Counted from the first letter of the stretch, positions 11,927 to 23,533 are shown. The stretch is DNA of 64,000 nt from Heterobasidion occidentale (GCA_039111635.1 JBCAQO010000009.1:62001-126000), one strand, 5' to 3'. Numbers and translations are program-made. Notes: generated from the letters alone by a model not told the origin.

Positions 11927-13348
11927 TCAAGCCTTCGTCGGCCAGTTGTCAAATCCAAGTTCGACGCCTAAATAGAAGTCAACAAATGGTTATATGCTCA
12001 TGGCGAACGCAAGCTCACCCCACGGCGGCGTCACAAGCCTGGAATGGGAGAGAGAGAGAGAGACAGGGATGCAGTCAGAGATCGTCAATTTAACGATATG
12101 AACACGATAACGGACCTCTTCTGCTTTCCAGCAGCGGCAATGCCATCCAAAGTCTCGATATCTTCTTTCGACAAAGCCTTCGAGGCAGCGACCGCATTCT
12201 TCAAGTTCGACGTGATGCGCTCGCGGTTGAGCGAACGCGTGATGATCTCCAGGTCCTTTGAGACTATGTTTAGAGCAAGTCAGTCACGCTATCGTTTTCG
12301 ATGAGTTAGTTTCGTTATTCCGCAGGATTGCCTACAAGAAAACAAAACAGGGAAGCAATGGAAAGAGATAACGCACGCAGCCATCCCAGCAATATGTCCG
12401 CAGGCGTGAACCCCTCGTACTTTTGCGCGACCTTGACGACAGTCTCATCGCTGATCAGCGGCGAGCCTGACGACCGAGCGGGGAATACGCCTGCACGAGG
12501 ATGCCCTTGGACTTGAAAAACGAGACGAGGGCGTGATCTGGATTGTATACGTGCAGCTCGAGTTGGTTCGCAGCGGGAATAACCTCGATATCGGGCAGGA
12601 ATGACTCGAATTTCTTCTGAGACATGTTGGAAACACCGATGGCCTTGACTTTGCCTGGGAAAATTGAGTTTTGTGTCGCATGCTATAAAGGATGAGGACA
12701 TGTAAGAGATACCTTTCTTGAGCATGGCTTCCAGCTGCTTCCATGTATCCTTGATATTCCAGGATTCATCGATGTCGCGAGAACCGTCAGGTCTGGTGGG
12801 GATGAGGAAGTGGTTTCCATTGGGATTCAATGGGATAGGCCAGTGCATCAAGTAAACTGTCAAAAATGTAAGAGACTGGTTCTACATGGTGAGAAATGGA
12901 GCACCCACGATCAACATAATCAGTCCCGAGGTCGGCAAGCGTCTCATCGAGACCTTGTTCAACGCGGCTGTGCCACGTCCCCCAGAGTTTGCTAGTGATC
13001 TAAACACGATGCATATGCCCATCTACATAGATGCATCTCTGAGGACGAGTATATTCAACGTACGAAAATCTCGGAGCGGGGGATACCCGACGCCTTGATA
13101 CCCTCCCCGACAGCCTTCTCGTTGCGATACCCCCATGCACAGTCGATATCCCGATATCCAGCCTCCTTGATCGCAAATTCGACCGCTTTGGAGAGTTCCT
13201 CGGGTGGAGACTGCCATGTCCCTATGCCATGTAATGCGTGATCAGTTTTGGCCTTCGAACATTTCAGCGAGGATGAAGGTGCACCGTATGCGATTGTAGG
13301 AACTTCGAGGCCGTTATTGAGCTTGTACGTCGGGGCTGCCATTCTCAT
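11927..13348 (-). CDS. Aldo-keto reductase 2 (one apparent frameshift)
   Basis: Paralog of the reductase at 8.2-9.5 kb and in the same orientation. The start is ATG 13348, or 13342 (second Met of MRMAAPTYKLNNGLEVP). Intron 1 correctly joins TIAYG to TWQSPPEEL, unlike copy 1. Tetrad residues are Asp/Tyr in YRDIDCAWGYRNE, Lys in ITSKLW and His in YLMHWPIPLNPNGNH. Then follow AIGVSNMSQKKFESFLPD, NQLELHVYNPDHALVSFF and the cofactor segment ITRSLNRERITSNLKNA; the C-terminus is PPWGVELGFDNWPTKA. Around 12474 one base is missing between AYSPLG and SSGSPLISDETVVKVAQKY, breaking the frame. A TATAAAAG lies about 65 bp upstream. The last exon is only 38 nt. Substrate unknown; the GCY1/GLD-like group is the nearest fit. 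Confidence 0.87.
12047..12063. repeat. (AG)n microsatellite
   Basis: A run of alternating A and G inside the last intron of aldo-keto reductase 2. Such runs are common in introns and have no evident function. Confidence 0.8.
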
Positions 13349-13408
13349 CAGTCTGGTTGTGTTATAGTATTCCAGTGGAGGGAAATTACCAAGAGTGCAG
13401 GCCGTGGG

Positions 13409-13416
13409 CTTTTATA
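13409..13416 (-). promoter_or_regulatory. TATA box of aldo-keto reductase 2
   Basis: The minus strand reads TATAAAAG about 60-70 bp before the start codon at 13348, a spacing suitable for a core promoter with a short 5' UTR. Confidence 0.5.
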
Positions 13417-14575
13417 TCGTCGGGACCTGCTTCGAAGTGATCATGAGCATTTCAGAGATGTTATCGAGCCCGTCTGCAATAACGGGCATGCGCACCGGGC
13501 GGTCCGGTGTGCCGCCTCCCGAAGTTCCCGACTTGCTCCTCGGCCAGCGCCAGCTCTCGCACTTCGTCATTCATTCACTTTCATACGACACTGTGGTTGT
13601 GATTTCTGGTCGAAAATATCTCAAGCGCTACGGGACTATCAGCCATCGACTTCAAATCGGATCAGTAGCAGGGGAGATTCGGTGGAGCTCAATAGAGATC
13701 TCACCCTATCTCACCGCAAGCAGACGTATCACCTCTGGCTTCCTTCCCCGATACTGCCTGCCTACTAGCTAGCGTGTCTCTTCACTGTCTCTTCATCTGA
13801 TCCATTTTTCCTGCCTTGCCCTGTTAGCCTTGCCTGCGACCATATGGTTTCTCAGACATGATGTAGCGCGATGTATGTCATTCATCGTTTTCCTCGCCAG
13901 CACTCGATCTACAAGTCTCATCAGATCACTCGTCTTCATAGTATAAAGACTTCTTCCAGCTTCACCCCTATACCTGCGGTTTCCATTTCCATCGCACGCT
14001 ATCAGACGAAGTTTGGTGTCGTCTGTGCTCTGCCAACGAAGATCTCAACATGATGGAGTCCTGACAACTCTTGAGTGCCGTAGCAGCGGGTCGGACGTGA
14101 TTGTGTTGAAGGCGTCCCCTGCACCAATGGCCGCATCTCCGGCAGCTGGTCTATTCGACACCATGTGCACAGCCCACCTCTGGTTCGGCAGCGATGGCGC
14201 ATCCTTGCGCGCAATGATGATCGCAATCATGCTTGGGGGTCTACTGCCAGGGTCAAGGACGGTCATGTTGTGACTTTGCTAGATTTGGAGGTGGCAGGTT
14301 GGCATGCGGAGCATTGGGAGTGGTGCGGAGCACTTAATTGAACCCTTTGCGATACCGGCCTCAGAGAATGACTTTCGCTTTATAACTCAGAGCGAGCACT
14401 TTGATCGCTTGCTAATAACTATATCAACACAGGATTGGCAGTTGTCCACTCAGTACTCCTTCGCAACCAGTTCTCAAGTATATATTAACCGAGACTAATA
14501 CCTAACATTGCAAGCAGGTAATCACACTGCGATCAACCACGGTCATAGAACAGGGACTCATACGTATTGCCTTCT
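13417..14575. other. Intergenic region
   Basis: About 1.2 kb between aldo-keto reductase 2 and the 3' end of the P450 gene, with only short frames on both strands. I see no gene. Confidence 0.5.
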
Positions 14576-16699
14576 CTAAAGGTCTTCGTCGGTCGCTCGA
14601 ATAGCCACTTCTGCAGCCTTTGATCGCGGTGTGAATGTGCACTTGAACGGCAACGGATGATTGAAGAGCGTCGATCCATGACTCCACTCTCCAGACGGTT
14701 CTATCACTTTCCCGTCCGCATCAACGTCCTTCGTGATGTTATAGGTCGCCAACATAGACGCCGCCGCTATCCAAACCGCCGACATGGCGAAGTGGCGCCC
14801 AGGCTAGCATCGAGGTATCAGTATCATGGATCAGTAGCGAGGACGAATGTAAGACCGCAGAGTACCCACGCAGATCCTCCTACCAAATCCAAATGCTGCC
14901 GTCGCCGGGTCCTTGCATTCAGGGTTCATTTTTCCATCAGGGGTGAGGAAACGCGCAGGGTTAAACGACGAGGGATCCGGGTACGCTTCTTCGTCATGTA
15001 GGATTGACCTATAAGGCAGAGTGATTAGACGGAATCCGATTAGCAGGGAACACACTCCGCACCAGGAGTTTGCAATCACAATCGAGCCCTTTGGAATCAA
15101 ATAATTACCGTGTATATCGTCCTCTTCAGATAAGTGTGGGACACCTAATCATGACATTGCTTCGTCAAGGTATCGTGTCAGGCATCTTCTCGTGTCTTAC
15201 CTAGCGGTATGGCCGGGTTGTGTCTGAGGACTTCCCTGACCAATGCAGTTATATACGGCAATGAGGGCTCGTCATCGAAAGTTGGGAGATCCCCTGCGCC
15301 CAAAATCTTGTCCAACTCTTGCTGTGCGCTGGTCTGAACCTCGGGATGAAAGAGCATCGCTAAGATGAAGGCGGCCAAGGTAGCAACAATCTAAAGACTA
15401 ATGGGTGGATGTTCTCGAGGCTGAACAGAAGTCCATTGCTCACGGTGTCAAATCCCGCTATTGCGCTCAATCATTAGCATATAGACACGATAATGAAATG
15501 GACATCCTGACCTCCATAGCAAGTGACTGCAACTCCCTTTATCACATCCTCTTGGATGGAAATATCCTGCCTCAAATCCATGTTTGCCAGGGCCGATGAG
15601 GTGAGCGATGGTGTATAAACCCCCGTAGCCTGCGAATGGAACATGTACAACAGCATACATGAATATAGCTTTCGTCCTCACAATATGCTGCTTCGCAGCC
15701 TGAAAAGGCTTTTCAGTCATATCGTGCCTTAACGCGTTCCATTTCTTTGCCTTTCGCTGAAAACCGGCACCTGGGACCCATCCGGGGATATACTTGACTA
15801 TGCACGGCCAGTGAGCAGGCTATCATCACGTAGATTGCGATGCTCACGAAAAGGCAAGGAATCGACCAAGAAAGCGCCAGGCGTGCCTGCTCTGGCGATA
15901 CCATCGAGGGCCTCTATGGCGGTGGAAATATATGGATCAGCGGCCTCTCCGTGAATGCCATATGCGATGTCCATGATCATGACAGCTGCCCAGCTGTCCA
16001 CAAGACGCTGTAGATCAGTTTCGGAGGCCCACTGAGAAAAGAATATTTATGGTACGCAACTGGTGTATATCATGGAAGAGGTCGGAAGAGCAGAGCAGGC
16101 GTCGAAGAAGCTCGTGTGTTGCATTGAGCTGGTGAGGAAAGAATTGGGCTGCATTTGAAGGATTCACAGTCTGGGTGAAGACCTTTCGCTGAGCCCTCCA
16201 AGCGGCGTCGTATGGTTTGAACGTAAAACTGTTACTCCACCTAGCCGCAGATATCAAATCACAGGGTATTGTACAAGCTCAACCGAGAGAAAACAGATGA
16301 AGCGCACCCTATCAATTCAAGCAACATCGTCAGCTGCATCCTGCTAGAATATATTGACGACTTCTTTTCCAGCAGGTCGCTTGCTAGCTCTGCAGAGTTT
16401 AACACAATGATGGATTGGCCGGCTACGCTAAGATGGATAATGTCGGAATCTATGTGACGCAGACTCTCGCGTGAGGCAGCGGATAACAGTGGGTTTCGGA
16501 TCAAAAATCTACCGTATTGACGGCACCACTTTGCGTAGGTCAACCAGTCTCGACCGCCAGGCATGTCAAGAAGATTGCCAATTAGCGGAAGCTTTCTTGG
16601 ACCAGGGGGCAGTCGCAACTCTCTTGACTGGAGCCACCTAAAGATAGGGTACACAAGCAAGACAACGACCAGGAGCGAACCAGCATGCAAGAGAGTCAT
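14576..16699 (-). CDS. Cytochrome P450 monooxygenase
   Basis: A membrane-anchored heme monooxygenase with many introns. The start is ATG 16699 (MTLLHAGSLLVVVLLVYPIF), a single N-terminal membrane anchor followed by the hinge LPPGPRKLPLIGN. The I-helix oxygen-binding motif is AGFDT, built across two introns (CYGAGFDTIVATLAAF). The ExxR motif is LVREVLRHNP, the PERF-like motif is FNPARFLTPDGK and the heme-binding loop is FGFGRRICVG with the cysteine ligand. The C-terminus ends IRATDEDL. Most splice phases agree (QYDSDIIHLSV, ELIGWSNSFTF, SLPFLKYIPGWVPG). The junction near 16015-16060 between HDIHQL and LVDSWAAVMIMDIAYG could not be placed in phase and may hide an indel. Substrate is unknown; basidiomycete P450s of this build often act on xenobiotics or secondary metabolites. 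It lies next to the MIOX/AKR group but no shared pathway is shown. Confidence 0.9.
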
Positions 16700-17078
16700 C
16701 CTTGGGGGAAGAAGTAGAAAGACAAGGTGTCGTCGGACCTTTACGCTGTTTATATCGGGCATTAGACACCGAGCATTCCTCACCGCATATGGAGTCGGAA
16801 ATTTGAATTGCTGTCACTGTGGTAAGTTAGGTAGAGCAATACCTAAAGGCGGCCAGCTCTGGACAGGCCGTGGGATCTTGAGGGCTCATGCGCAACTCCA
16901 GAGCTAAACTTGGTGTTAGTGATGTAAAAGAGATCATGATGACCACGAATACGTCCTCAGGATCGATGCACCTTTTCCCGGAAGAACAAGTAAGGACTCT
17001 GATATCAGGAACAGAGCACAAATCGGACCGAACAGAACACAGATAACCAGACATGATCCGCCTTTCGAGCCTCAGAGG
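16700..17078. other. Intergenic, P450 upstream region
   Basis: About 380 bp between the P450 start codon and the 3' end of the Gly/Ser-rich membrane-protein gene. It should include the P450 promoter. No clear TATA box or gene was seen. Confidence 0.45.
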
Positions 17079-18200
17079 CTAAATAAACGTCTTGACAAAG
17101 CACAGTATAATCCATGCCAACCCCAACGTCCCGACCTTCGATGCAAGGACGGAGGCACTCGACCCAGCCACGGCCGCGTCAACGAGCGGCACCCCGTCGC
17201 CGATTGTCGCATTCAAACACGCCAGCAACGCCATGTCGATATCGGTCGGCAGCGGCGTTACCGTCGCATTGGCGTTATCGCTCAAAGCAGCGGAGTTGTT
17301 GTACCCGTTGAGGGTCAACACCACGCTGCTCGCGCGATAGTATTGGATCGCCTGCTCTGGCTGTGGGTCGGACGTGGTCGACCCGTTGTACGTCGCAGGC
17401 GCGGTGCTTGAGTTGCTCGAGAGGGCGGTGCAGTTCGAGCGGATCGAGTCGATCAGCGAGACGAGCGTGGTATTGTCTGCGACGACGTGGAACAGCGTGC
17501 TCGAGGTGTTCGATTGGAACTGTGCCTTGGTCAAGACCCCGCCGGGACGGGACGAGTTGTCCGGCCGTCCATACTGTGCGAGTATCAAGGGCGTTGGTGT
17601 GCAAAAAAAGAAATGCAGTCCAGCGTGGACGATTGAACGGAACTTACCTCTGATATCTCATGGAGATAGGCACCCTCGATGACAACCTCAGTGAGGAGAG
17701 TGCCCCAGATTAACGGCCAGAACCAGAACGGAAACCCACGTCCGACGACGCCGCGATCTTGAAAGCCAGGGTACCCGCTGCCATAAACTCTACGCGACAT
17801 GCACAGGCCCATCATTGACCAACGCTCGATATTTCTGTTCGAAAAGCCACACTCACCGAGAGCCGTACACTTGAGTTCTCGATGCACCTCCTGCGGTGCG
17901 CCCCGCGAAGAGCTGCCCGCTCGGGATAGAAACAGGGTGTCCGCCTCCGTTGCCATATGCCGTCGCAGAAGACTTACCACCAGGCAGATTCGAGACGGGC
18001 ACATGAGCCTTTGAGCCGTCTGAGGAACCTGAGGAGCATGATGAGCCAGATCTCTTCTCTCAAGGGCTGTTAGACGAACCTGATCCATGCTTACTACTCT
18101 TGCCACCTCGACCACCACCCTTGCCACCGCCGCCCTTGCGCTTGCCTAGCTGCTTGGCTTTGGTCGACGATGGGTTGGATAGGAGAGATGAGATCCACAT
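17079..18200 (-). CDS. Gly/Ser-rich membrane protein, copy 1 (in-frame stop)
   Basis: Family of unknown function, clearly paralogous to the gene at 39.8-41.0 kb. The start is ATG 18200 (MWISSLLSNPSSTKAKQLGK), followed by a Gly/Lys-rich stretch (KRKGGGGKGGGRGGKSSK). Then come SSATAYGNGGG, FAGRTAGGASRTQVYGSR, VYGSGYPGFQDRGVVGRGFP with an aromatic FWFWPLIWG segment, and an ectodomain-like region with many N-x-S/T sites (YGRPDNSSRPGGV, ALSSNSSTAP, YNGSTTSDPQPEQAIQYYRA). It ends in a hydrophobic C-terminal helix (VLASKVGTLGLAWIILCFV). The Gly/Ser region contains an in-frame TGA at about 18060 (SNSP, stop, EKRSGSS), where copy 2 reads through. The frame continues undamaged after it, so this is either a recent nonsense mutation or a base error. 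Two introns sit at the same places as in copy 2. Confidence 0.72.
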
Positions 18201-20204
18201 GGGGAGAGGAGCAGCTGTTGCAGGGAAGGCATGAGAACGGTGCATTCTTATAGGCGCTACTCCATTATTGGGCAAGTCGCACTCACCGAGAACAGTGATA
18301 AAGCAGAGAGGAGGGTTGCTGTACTCGACTCGTCTGGAAAACAGGCTCTTTTATAAGACTGCACTTGTGCCACCTGCTCCATAACGGTGGTCAATGCGCT
18401 GTAGTGGCAGATACTAAGGCGAGTGTGGCTTGAGTGTGGCGAAGATCAGAATCAAATTGCGATCGTGTCGACTTCATTGTGCCAACAAGGCAGTGGTACA
18501 TAGACGGCGAGAAAGAAGAGGCAGTGGTTGAAGTTATGGACAGAAAGCAGTCAAAGAGTCCTATATCAAAGGGTCCAACAGCCCAGCTTTGAGCAGGCTG
18601 TTTTGCGAAGGCGCATATCGAGCGATCAGCCTCTCACATATATTGCATGCTAGGAGTCGCTAGGACTCACCACTGGCTAGCTCAGCGCAATGGGATTTAC
18701 GACTCAACTCATATTGTCCCCTTCAGAACCTTTTCCTGGAGCTCAAAGTCGTTGTCATACATCAAAGGAGACGCCACGATGGGCCATGATCATTCGTGTC
18801 CAAGCTTCCAGTGCATGTCCAAGCTTCCGGTGCATGTCCAAGCTTCGAGTAGTCTTTGAGTGCGTGTCCAAGCCTCGAGGGCTGTGCTCTGAGCAGGACA
18901 ATGGGTAAGGGCTTGGTGAGCTGTTCGACACTGTTCACTTATAACAAGACATCAGATAGCCTTACAGGACGAGAAGATGGGATCAGGTAGAGGAGGGCCG
19001 GTTGAGAGAAACTGTGACAGTTCTGATCGTTGATGACCGGAAATGGGAAATGCGTGCCTGACCACTACGTCTGGTATCGTCACTCTTAGGATGCATTCAC
19101 CGAGTCAAGATTGACCTTCTCTCATCTATCACCACATAGCCTAATTTCGCGCCAAAGAGGCTAAAATATAGTAAGCGCCAAACATTCCTAGAACGCGAGG
19201 GTTGAGGGATGTCCTGTAGATCCATCTTTACTTTCACCATCTGAGTCGCTGTCATTCTCGTTTGACAGCGTGAAACTTCATCACACCCAGAGGCACAGCA
19301 CCTTGCATTCTATGCTGAGTTTGTACAAGACTGTGGTCATACAGGGAAAACAACCCTATGCATACGGACTTCTTGGAGCTATCAAACTACGCGGACAGCA
19401 TTGTATCCCAGTCTCGAAAGGGTCGATGTCACAGACAACAGATGTCCCTATCCCTATCACGCCGAATGCATCTCAGTGAGCGAGTCTTCGACGAGCCGTT
19501 GTGCGAAGCATGGTCTTCTATTGGTGGAATATGAACTCAAAGACTACCTAAACTAGCTTCGCACTCCCCAGCCTTTCTGTTATATAATTCATTCGATCGC
19601 GACCTATGTGCCGGTCGCTGCGTCGTCGCCTTCAAAACTGGTTGAGCCTATGGTCAATGTCCACATCAGCTCCAACGATATGTAGGAACACGCGGTTCCT
19701 ATGCTAAAGGCGAGTATGCGTATGCTTCAATCAAGTTTATCATGAATGTTGTCGCTAACTTCCCTTCGTCCACCCTATATCCGTGTCGACGTACTTTCGC
19801 ATCAGGAATCGGGTCTAATTCTCCTCCATATCCATATTCTGCAGATGACGTGCTGTGTGCATGACTCGCGATGATTGGAGAATCTCGGCGGTATGGTCCC
19901 CTTCCTTGGCTCTGAAGAGTGACCCATACTGATGATTTCCCACTTCGCCCTTGTATATAGAACACTGTCCACAAAGAACATAGAGTATATCTGTGACGAG
20001 TCGCCTGGTAGTACATGAATCGGAAAAGAATCTGAGATCAAGAATCGGAACGAACGTCGCGGGGGCCAAATGATCTGTTCGTCAACTGGAGCTACAAACA
20101 AGTCCGAACGACGAACACCGAACTGCTATTGTACAACGCGGTCGAATCGAATCCGCATCTCTCCCTTCGAAGCGTCCCACAGCCTTCACCGCATCTGTGA
20201 AGAT
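18201..20204. other. Long intergenic region with short tandem repeats
   Basis: Two kb without a supported gene. A TATAAAAG on the minus strand near 18353 could serve the membrane-protein gene. The only structured feature seen is the short repeat at 18.80-18.88 kb. Confidence 0.5.
18796..18880. repeat. Short tandem repeat, ~19 bp unit, 3-4 copies
   Basis: The unit GTCCAAGCTTCCRGTGCAT occurs twice back to back (from about 18798), then a third, divergent copy (GTCCAAGCTTCGAGTA) and a fourth (GTCCAAGCCTCGAGG) after a short gap. It lies in non-coding DNA upstream of the membrane-protein gene. Confidence 0.75.
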
Positions 20205-21077
20205 TCAGCAGCAGCACCAAGGCCTTCCGTAGGGAACAGGCACCGGGACGGGGTAGGGAACAGGAACCGGATAGTATATGGGGCCCCACACGCGAGGGCA
20301 GCACTCTGCGCTTGTTCCCGCAACGAACGTACCGTTCTCGTCCACCTTCCCTAAGACCGTCTTCTCCGCGCTCTCATTAGCTTTCCCATCCTCGTCGCCC
20401 ACGATCTGCAGCAACCCATTCTTCTCTGTTAGCACATACACTTCGAATACACCTGTCTCCTCGTTCTTCCCCACCGAGAACCGCTTCACCTTCCCCTCGA
20501 GTGCAGCCTTGGACACGACCTTGTCGCTCCAGCTTCCTCCGTCTCCTTGGATGACGTAGTGGATGCAGTTATCCTTAGCCGAAATATAGAAAAGGTCGAT
20601 CTTCTTCCCAACCGTGGTCGCAAGAGGGCTGCCCACTACGGGATCTGCGGGAAGGATGGTGGGGCTCCATTTATCGTCAAGCTGGACCAGCTGCCCCGAC
20701 GCGTTCTGGAAAAATACGTATGCGCGATGGTCCGCGCCAAAGGCCGTGGCAAGCTTGCCCTCGGGGTGGACATCATGACGAGGGATGGCGTCGTCGACCC
20801 ACTCTTCTTCGTCCTCGTTGAAGGTGAGCGAGCGAACGGCAGAGGCGGCAGAGATGCAGATGATGCGACGGGAGTTCGGGGAGAAGAGGTAGGAGGCAGT
20901 GGAATTCGCGCGGATGGAGGTAGCGACAACGTCCTGGTCACCAAAAGACTCGCCCGTCCAGTGTTTAGAAACGAGGGAGGAGCGGTCTGTGTAGAGGAGG
21001 AACATGCTTTTGCCCTCCGGGTCCATAGCACCACCGGCAGCGAGGAGGCGGCGAGTGAGGTCTTGGAACTGAGCCAT
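20205..21077 (-). CDS. Fucose-lectin-like beta-propeller protein
   Basis: An intronless gene for about 290 residues. The start is ATG 21077 (MAQFQDLTRRLLAAGGAMD). Repeated segments of similar layout (FLLYTDRSSLVSKHW, SYLFSPNSRRIICIS, AYVFFQNASGQLVQLDD, DLFYISAKDNCIHYV, FEVYVLTEKNGLLQIVGD) look like blades of a propeller and match the general pattern of fungal fucose-specific-lectin-like proteins. The C-terminus is a Pro/Val repeat (PVPVPYPVPVPVPYGRPW) ending in three cysteines, which is unusual and might mediate attachment or metal binding. There is no signal peptide, as is usual for cytoplasmic fungal lectins. A TATTTAAG lies about 75 bp upstream. A drastically shortened copy lies at 29491 (+). 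Sugar binding is inferred from family resemblance only. Confidence 0.75.
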   Translation of the reverse strand: MAQFQDLTRRLLAAGGAMDPEGKSMFLLYTDRSSLVSKHWTGESFGDQDVVATSIRANSTASYLFSPNSRRIICISAASAVRSLTFNEDEEEWVDDAIPRHDVHPEGKLATAFGADHRAYVFFQNASGQLVQLDDKWSPTILPADPVVGSPLATTVGKKIDLFYISAKDNCIHYVIQGDGGSWSDKVVSKAALEGKVKRFSVGKNEETGVFEVYVLTEKNGLLQIVGDEDGKANESAEKTVLGKVDENGTFVAGTSAECCPRVWGPIYYPVPVPYPVPVPVPYGRPWCCC

Positions 21078-21145
21078 GATGATAGGTGTTTGTTGACAAT
21101 GAAAGGTGAGTTGTGTTGCTGGTCTCTCTCCAAAAACCACGACCT

Positions 21146-21153
21146 CTTAAATA
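21146..21153 (-). promoter_or_regulatory. TATA-like box of the lectin gene
   Basis: The minus strand reads TATTTAAG about 70-75 bp upstream of the lectin start. A similar AT-rich element (TATTTATTCAAG) is kept upstream of the shortened copy, at 29409-29420 (+). Confidence 0.5.
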
Positions 21154-21998
21154 CTTGCGGCTCGCTGTAGTCCCCGCCTCGCGCGCAGCCCTTTTCCGCT
21201 CATTATCCGTCTTTGAACGACTCCCACACTGCGCCCAGCCCATTAGCCTGGCTCATTTCCGTCTGTATTCCGGCTCCCAATCTACAATGCGGACAGCTGC
21301 CAGCTGCTCGTGATATTGTACATCAGATCGGCCCTGTCGAACCTCAACTCCGCGCGCTGTGAGACTGTGAGTGTTCAAGTCATATTATATTACGATTGTA
21401 GACTCTGTGAACCACCGACATGGACGACTGAATATTTCCTAGTGTCACACCACTCGTCTTTGCATGCATACTCAGATGGCCCAGGTTCCCGCAGGTGATC
21501 ACCGTGTAGGGAAATTTCTGAGCACGAAGAGCTTAGAACATGGAAAGGCTAACAGCTTTCAGTACCTTTTCATCTGTGCCCTTCAGCCTCATGCGCTGTC
21601 GGAACAGTCAAGCTCTTTTCATCCGGTGCTTTTGAATTGCGACGAGTTCAGCTGACCCCGACACAATTCCGAGGACATTTCACTTCATCCGGTGCCAAAG
21701 ACCGCCGCAGTCTCCAAATAATGCCGTAAACGTGAAGCCAAGAGCTTGTCTTCATCCTCGTCTAGCTATATCGCAGGTACATCGCCTCTCAAAGTTAGGC
21801 TGTGTCGAGGGCTCATTCCGCCCAGGTCCGTGTCACGGTCGGCAAGGTCGTCTTTGTATCTCGTATTCCTAAGCTTCCGATGAGTTGCGCTCATTGCCTG
21901 GGTATCTTAGACTTCGCATATAAGGCATGAAGGTACCCCAGAAACGTGTTTCAGTGACTCACTAGGTCTGCGTCTTTCTTATACCACCAAGATTCGTG
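21154..21998. other. Divergent intergenic region (lectin / ankyrin-VWA)
   Basis: About 850 bp between two head-to-head genes, expected to hold both promoters. Parts of it reappear in inverted orientation at 28.8-29.5 kb. No gene is seen in it. Confidence 0.55.
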
Positions 21999-23533
21999 AT
22001 GAGCAACCTCTACGATGATGCCTGGGTCGGTACCCTTACCGCCGACAGTCTCAAATCTTACCTCACAAATACCAATATCGACTCCGTCGGCGGCCAGAAG
22101 TCCCTCACCCCACTCGCCGCCGCCTCCTCCCGAGGCCATCTCGATATCGTCCATCTGCTTCTTGATAATCACGCGAGCCCGAATGCCCCCTCCCCCTACG
22201 GCCGAACCCCACTCTTTTACGCCACTTCCAAGTCACCGGCAAAGGATCGGCTGGCTATCGTACGCGCCCTTCTTGACGCCGGTGCCCAGATTGATGCATG
22301 CTCTGCCGACGACGATCTATTCACACCGCTCATGAACGCCGTCACCGAGATCCGTGACAAGGATGCTGTGCACGAGCTTGTGGATCGCGGCGCATCGCTG
22401 ACACAGAAGAATGCGCAGGGCCAGACGGCTCAGGAGCTGGCCAAGGAGACAGGGATGGAGCGAGATCTCCGACCGCGGGCAGAAAGGAACTCTACTCGGG
22501 CACAAATCATCGACGCCATCCTCTCAGTGGTGATGATCATCATCGCATACATCAACAGTGGCGTGATCAAGGATGTCGTCGACGGCATTGTCAAGAAGCT
22601 GTACGGAATCAGCGGCAGTAAGGACCCGGAGCTTGCAAAGGTACTGTTTCGCGCTCACTCACCGATGGTCCTGATATACTCATTCTTGACATCTCCCAGG
22701 ACATCCCCGAGCCTCGCACGGCTGAAGAGTTCAAGGAGAGCCTCAACACCTATGTCAAGGATTCTGGACTCGAGAAGTTCTTTGCTCGCGACGATCCCTT
22801 CCTTCAGACCCTCGCAGAAAAGGCTGCCGCGTTGCGAGACGACAGCACGACATTCCTAGGCAAACCCGACAATATCAAGCATCTCACTCGCCTCAGTCTA
22901 TATCAGCCTGTTATCTACTGCGACGACAGCGGGTCGATGCAGGCGGAAGACCGATACACGCACCAGCGCGAGCTCGTGGCTCGCATCGCCCGCATCGCCA
23001 CCAAGATCGTCCCCGATGACCTTGGCGTCGAGCTCCGCTTCATCAACTCCGGGTCCTCGAGAAATCTGACCGCAGCCGAGATTGACGCCGCAGTCGGTGC
23101 CGTGCATCCCAATGGCGGAACGACGATCGGCACCGAGCTGCGCAAGAAGATTCTGGATCCGTTAGTGTACAAGGCGCTCCCCAGCCAGTCCCTCCGTCGT
23201 CCACTGCTCGTGTGCACAATCACCGACGGATGTCCCAGCAACGAGCGCGAAACCACTTTCAATGAGGCGATTGTGGAGTGCAGGCGGGAGGTGGTGAATC
23301 ACGGGTACGAGTCGACGGCAGTGATGTTTTCCATCAGCCAGATCGGAAGCGACACGAGCGCGAAGGCATTTTTGGATGGGTTGAGGGATGACCCGGAGAT
23401 CGAGGACGTGCTCCACTGCGCGACAGATCAGCTCGACAACAAGTTCCAGGAGCTGAAGGAGAACGAGAGGAGGTTGGAGGAGTGGCTGTTGAGGTTGTTG
23501 ACGAGTCCGATCATGGAAAGGAACGAGGCGTAG
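21999..23533 (+). CDS. Ankyrin-repeat plus von Willebrand A-domain protein
   Basis: Two exons, 21999-22640 and 22700-23533, give about 491 residues in one clean frame. Residues ~30-165 form ankyrin repeats (LTPLAAASSRGHLDIVHLLL, GRTPLFYATS, RLAIVRALLDAGAQIDACS, FTPLMNAVTE, GASLTQKNAQGQTAQELAK). A hydrophobic helix (IIDAILSVVMIIIAYI) follows at about residue 175. A VWA domain begins near residue 283 with the metal-site motif VIYCDDSGSMQ (DxSxS) and continues through VHPNGGTTIGTELRKKIL and LLVCTITDGCPS. The C-terminus is a charged helix (KFQELKENERRLEEWLLRLL). Ankyrin and VWA domains both bind proteins, so an adaptor or scaffold role is likely, but the partner is unknown. A truncated, inverted copy lacking the VWA part lies at 28.2-28.8 kb. 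Confidence 0.88.
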
